Positions 35,439 through 35,519 of a DNA stretch of 35,519 nucleotides are shown here, piece after piece. Each line of letters starts with the position of its first letter. Position 1 is the stretch's first letter. The DNA is taken from NCBI RefSeq assembly GCF_022763305.1, contig NZ_JALEGT010000078.1, positions 1-35,519 of the forward strand. The letters run 5' to 3'. A program made the position numbers and the translations under genes. The notes below the pieces were generated by a model. It did no database searches and was not told the DNA's origin. It worked only from the letters and a program-made list of their open reading frames with translations. The stretch is from Marivita sp. GTDB lineage: Bacteria > Pseudomonadota > Alphaproteobacteria > Rhodobacterales > Rhodobacteraceae.

Positions 35439-35470
35439 GCTGACGTAAGCGCTTGCTGCGTCAGCTTTAT
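35437..35470 (+). terminator. Stem-loop terminator after the last EamA gene
   Basis: AAGCTGACG (35437-35445) pairs with CGTCAGCTT (35459-35467); the loop itself contains AAGCGCTT. It is followed only by a short TTTAT, so termination strength is uncertain. The remaining 49 bases to the window end show nothing I can assign. Confidence 0.65.
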
Positions 35471-35519
35471 CGCCATCCGGACCCGCATTGTTTCGAATTC
35501 CGCAAAAAACCGGGTTTGG

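Overview
The window looks like a chromosomal segment of a Rhodobacteraceae (Roseobacter-group) alphaproteobacterium. The DNA is GC-rich. Several genes are of the kind I associate with that family: DUF6524 and DUF2842 proteins around purA, a ferredoxin of the Rhodobacter FdVI type, and a very acidic large protein beginning MVSSNKILTVSYGTFSC. A perfect GTTC-N7-GTTC LexA box of the alphaproteobacterial type is also present. Almost all of the window is core metabolism and envelope housekeeping. Assignments rest on reading motifs by eye; no search was run.

Layout. 1-678: the right end of an IS5-family element with the transposase C-terminus, abutting an AT-rich FRG-domain gene that it truncates. 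688-3463 (minus): pyrG, secG and a DUF6524 membrane protein. 3683-5216 (plus): purA and DUF2842, ending at a strong bidirectional terminator shared with the convergent 799-residue acidic protein (minus). 7829-11551: a thiamine pyrophosphokinase, an EamA transporter overlapping it tail to tail, then a GST-sdaA operon (minus). 11709-18436 (plus): a small exported protein, rpiA, gor, and hflK-hflC-DUF2065 followed by a Do/DegP-family protease, closed by a terminator. 18562-21651 (minus): prpE with TTGCAA half-sites upstream, a lipoprotein with a peptidoglycan-binding domain, and an orphan DnaE2-type C-terminal OB-fold whose start lies against a LexA box. 21771-25477: a 66-residue protein (plus), an exported alpha/beta hydrolase (minus), a membrane-anchored AraC regulator (plus), an FdVI-like ferredoxin and an exported VCBS-like protein (plus). 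25604-32509: yebC, a GATase-1 protein (the only plus-strand gene here), an SLC13 transporter, an EamA transporter, a YmdB-type metallophosphoesterase and xseA. 32580-35438 (plus): purD, a LysE-type exporter and an EamA transporter with a terminator.

How genes fit together: purA and purD (purines), pyrG (CTP) and rpiA (pentose phosphates) supply nucleotides. hflK, hflC and the Do-like protease belong to membrane and periplasmic protein quality control. gor and the GST-like protein handle glutathione chemistry. prpE feeds propionate into propionyl-CoA.

The least expected structure is a set of thirteen short perfect hairpins in four clusters, all at gene 3' ends (18509-18552, 25482-25596, 27203-27244, 30858-30948). 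Stem sequences differ, but eleven have exactly TCGA as the four central bases, one has TCGG and one TCAA. Most lack a T-run, so they are not ordinary terminators, and two stem types recur at different loci. The second notable site is the SOS box between the OB-fold mini-gene and the 66-residue gene.
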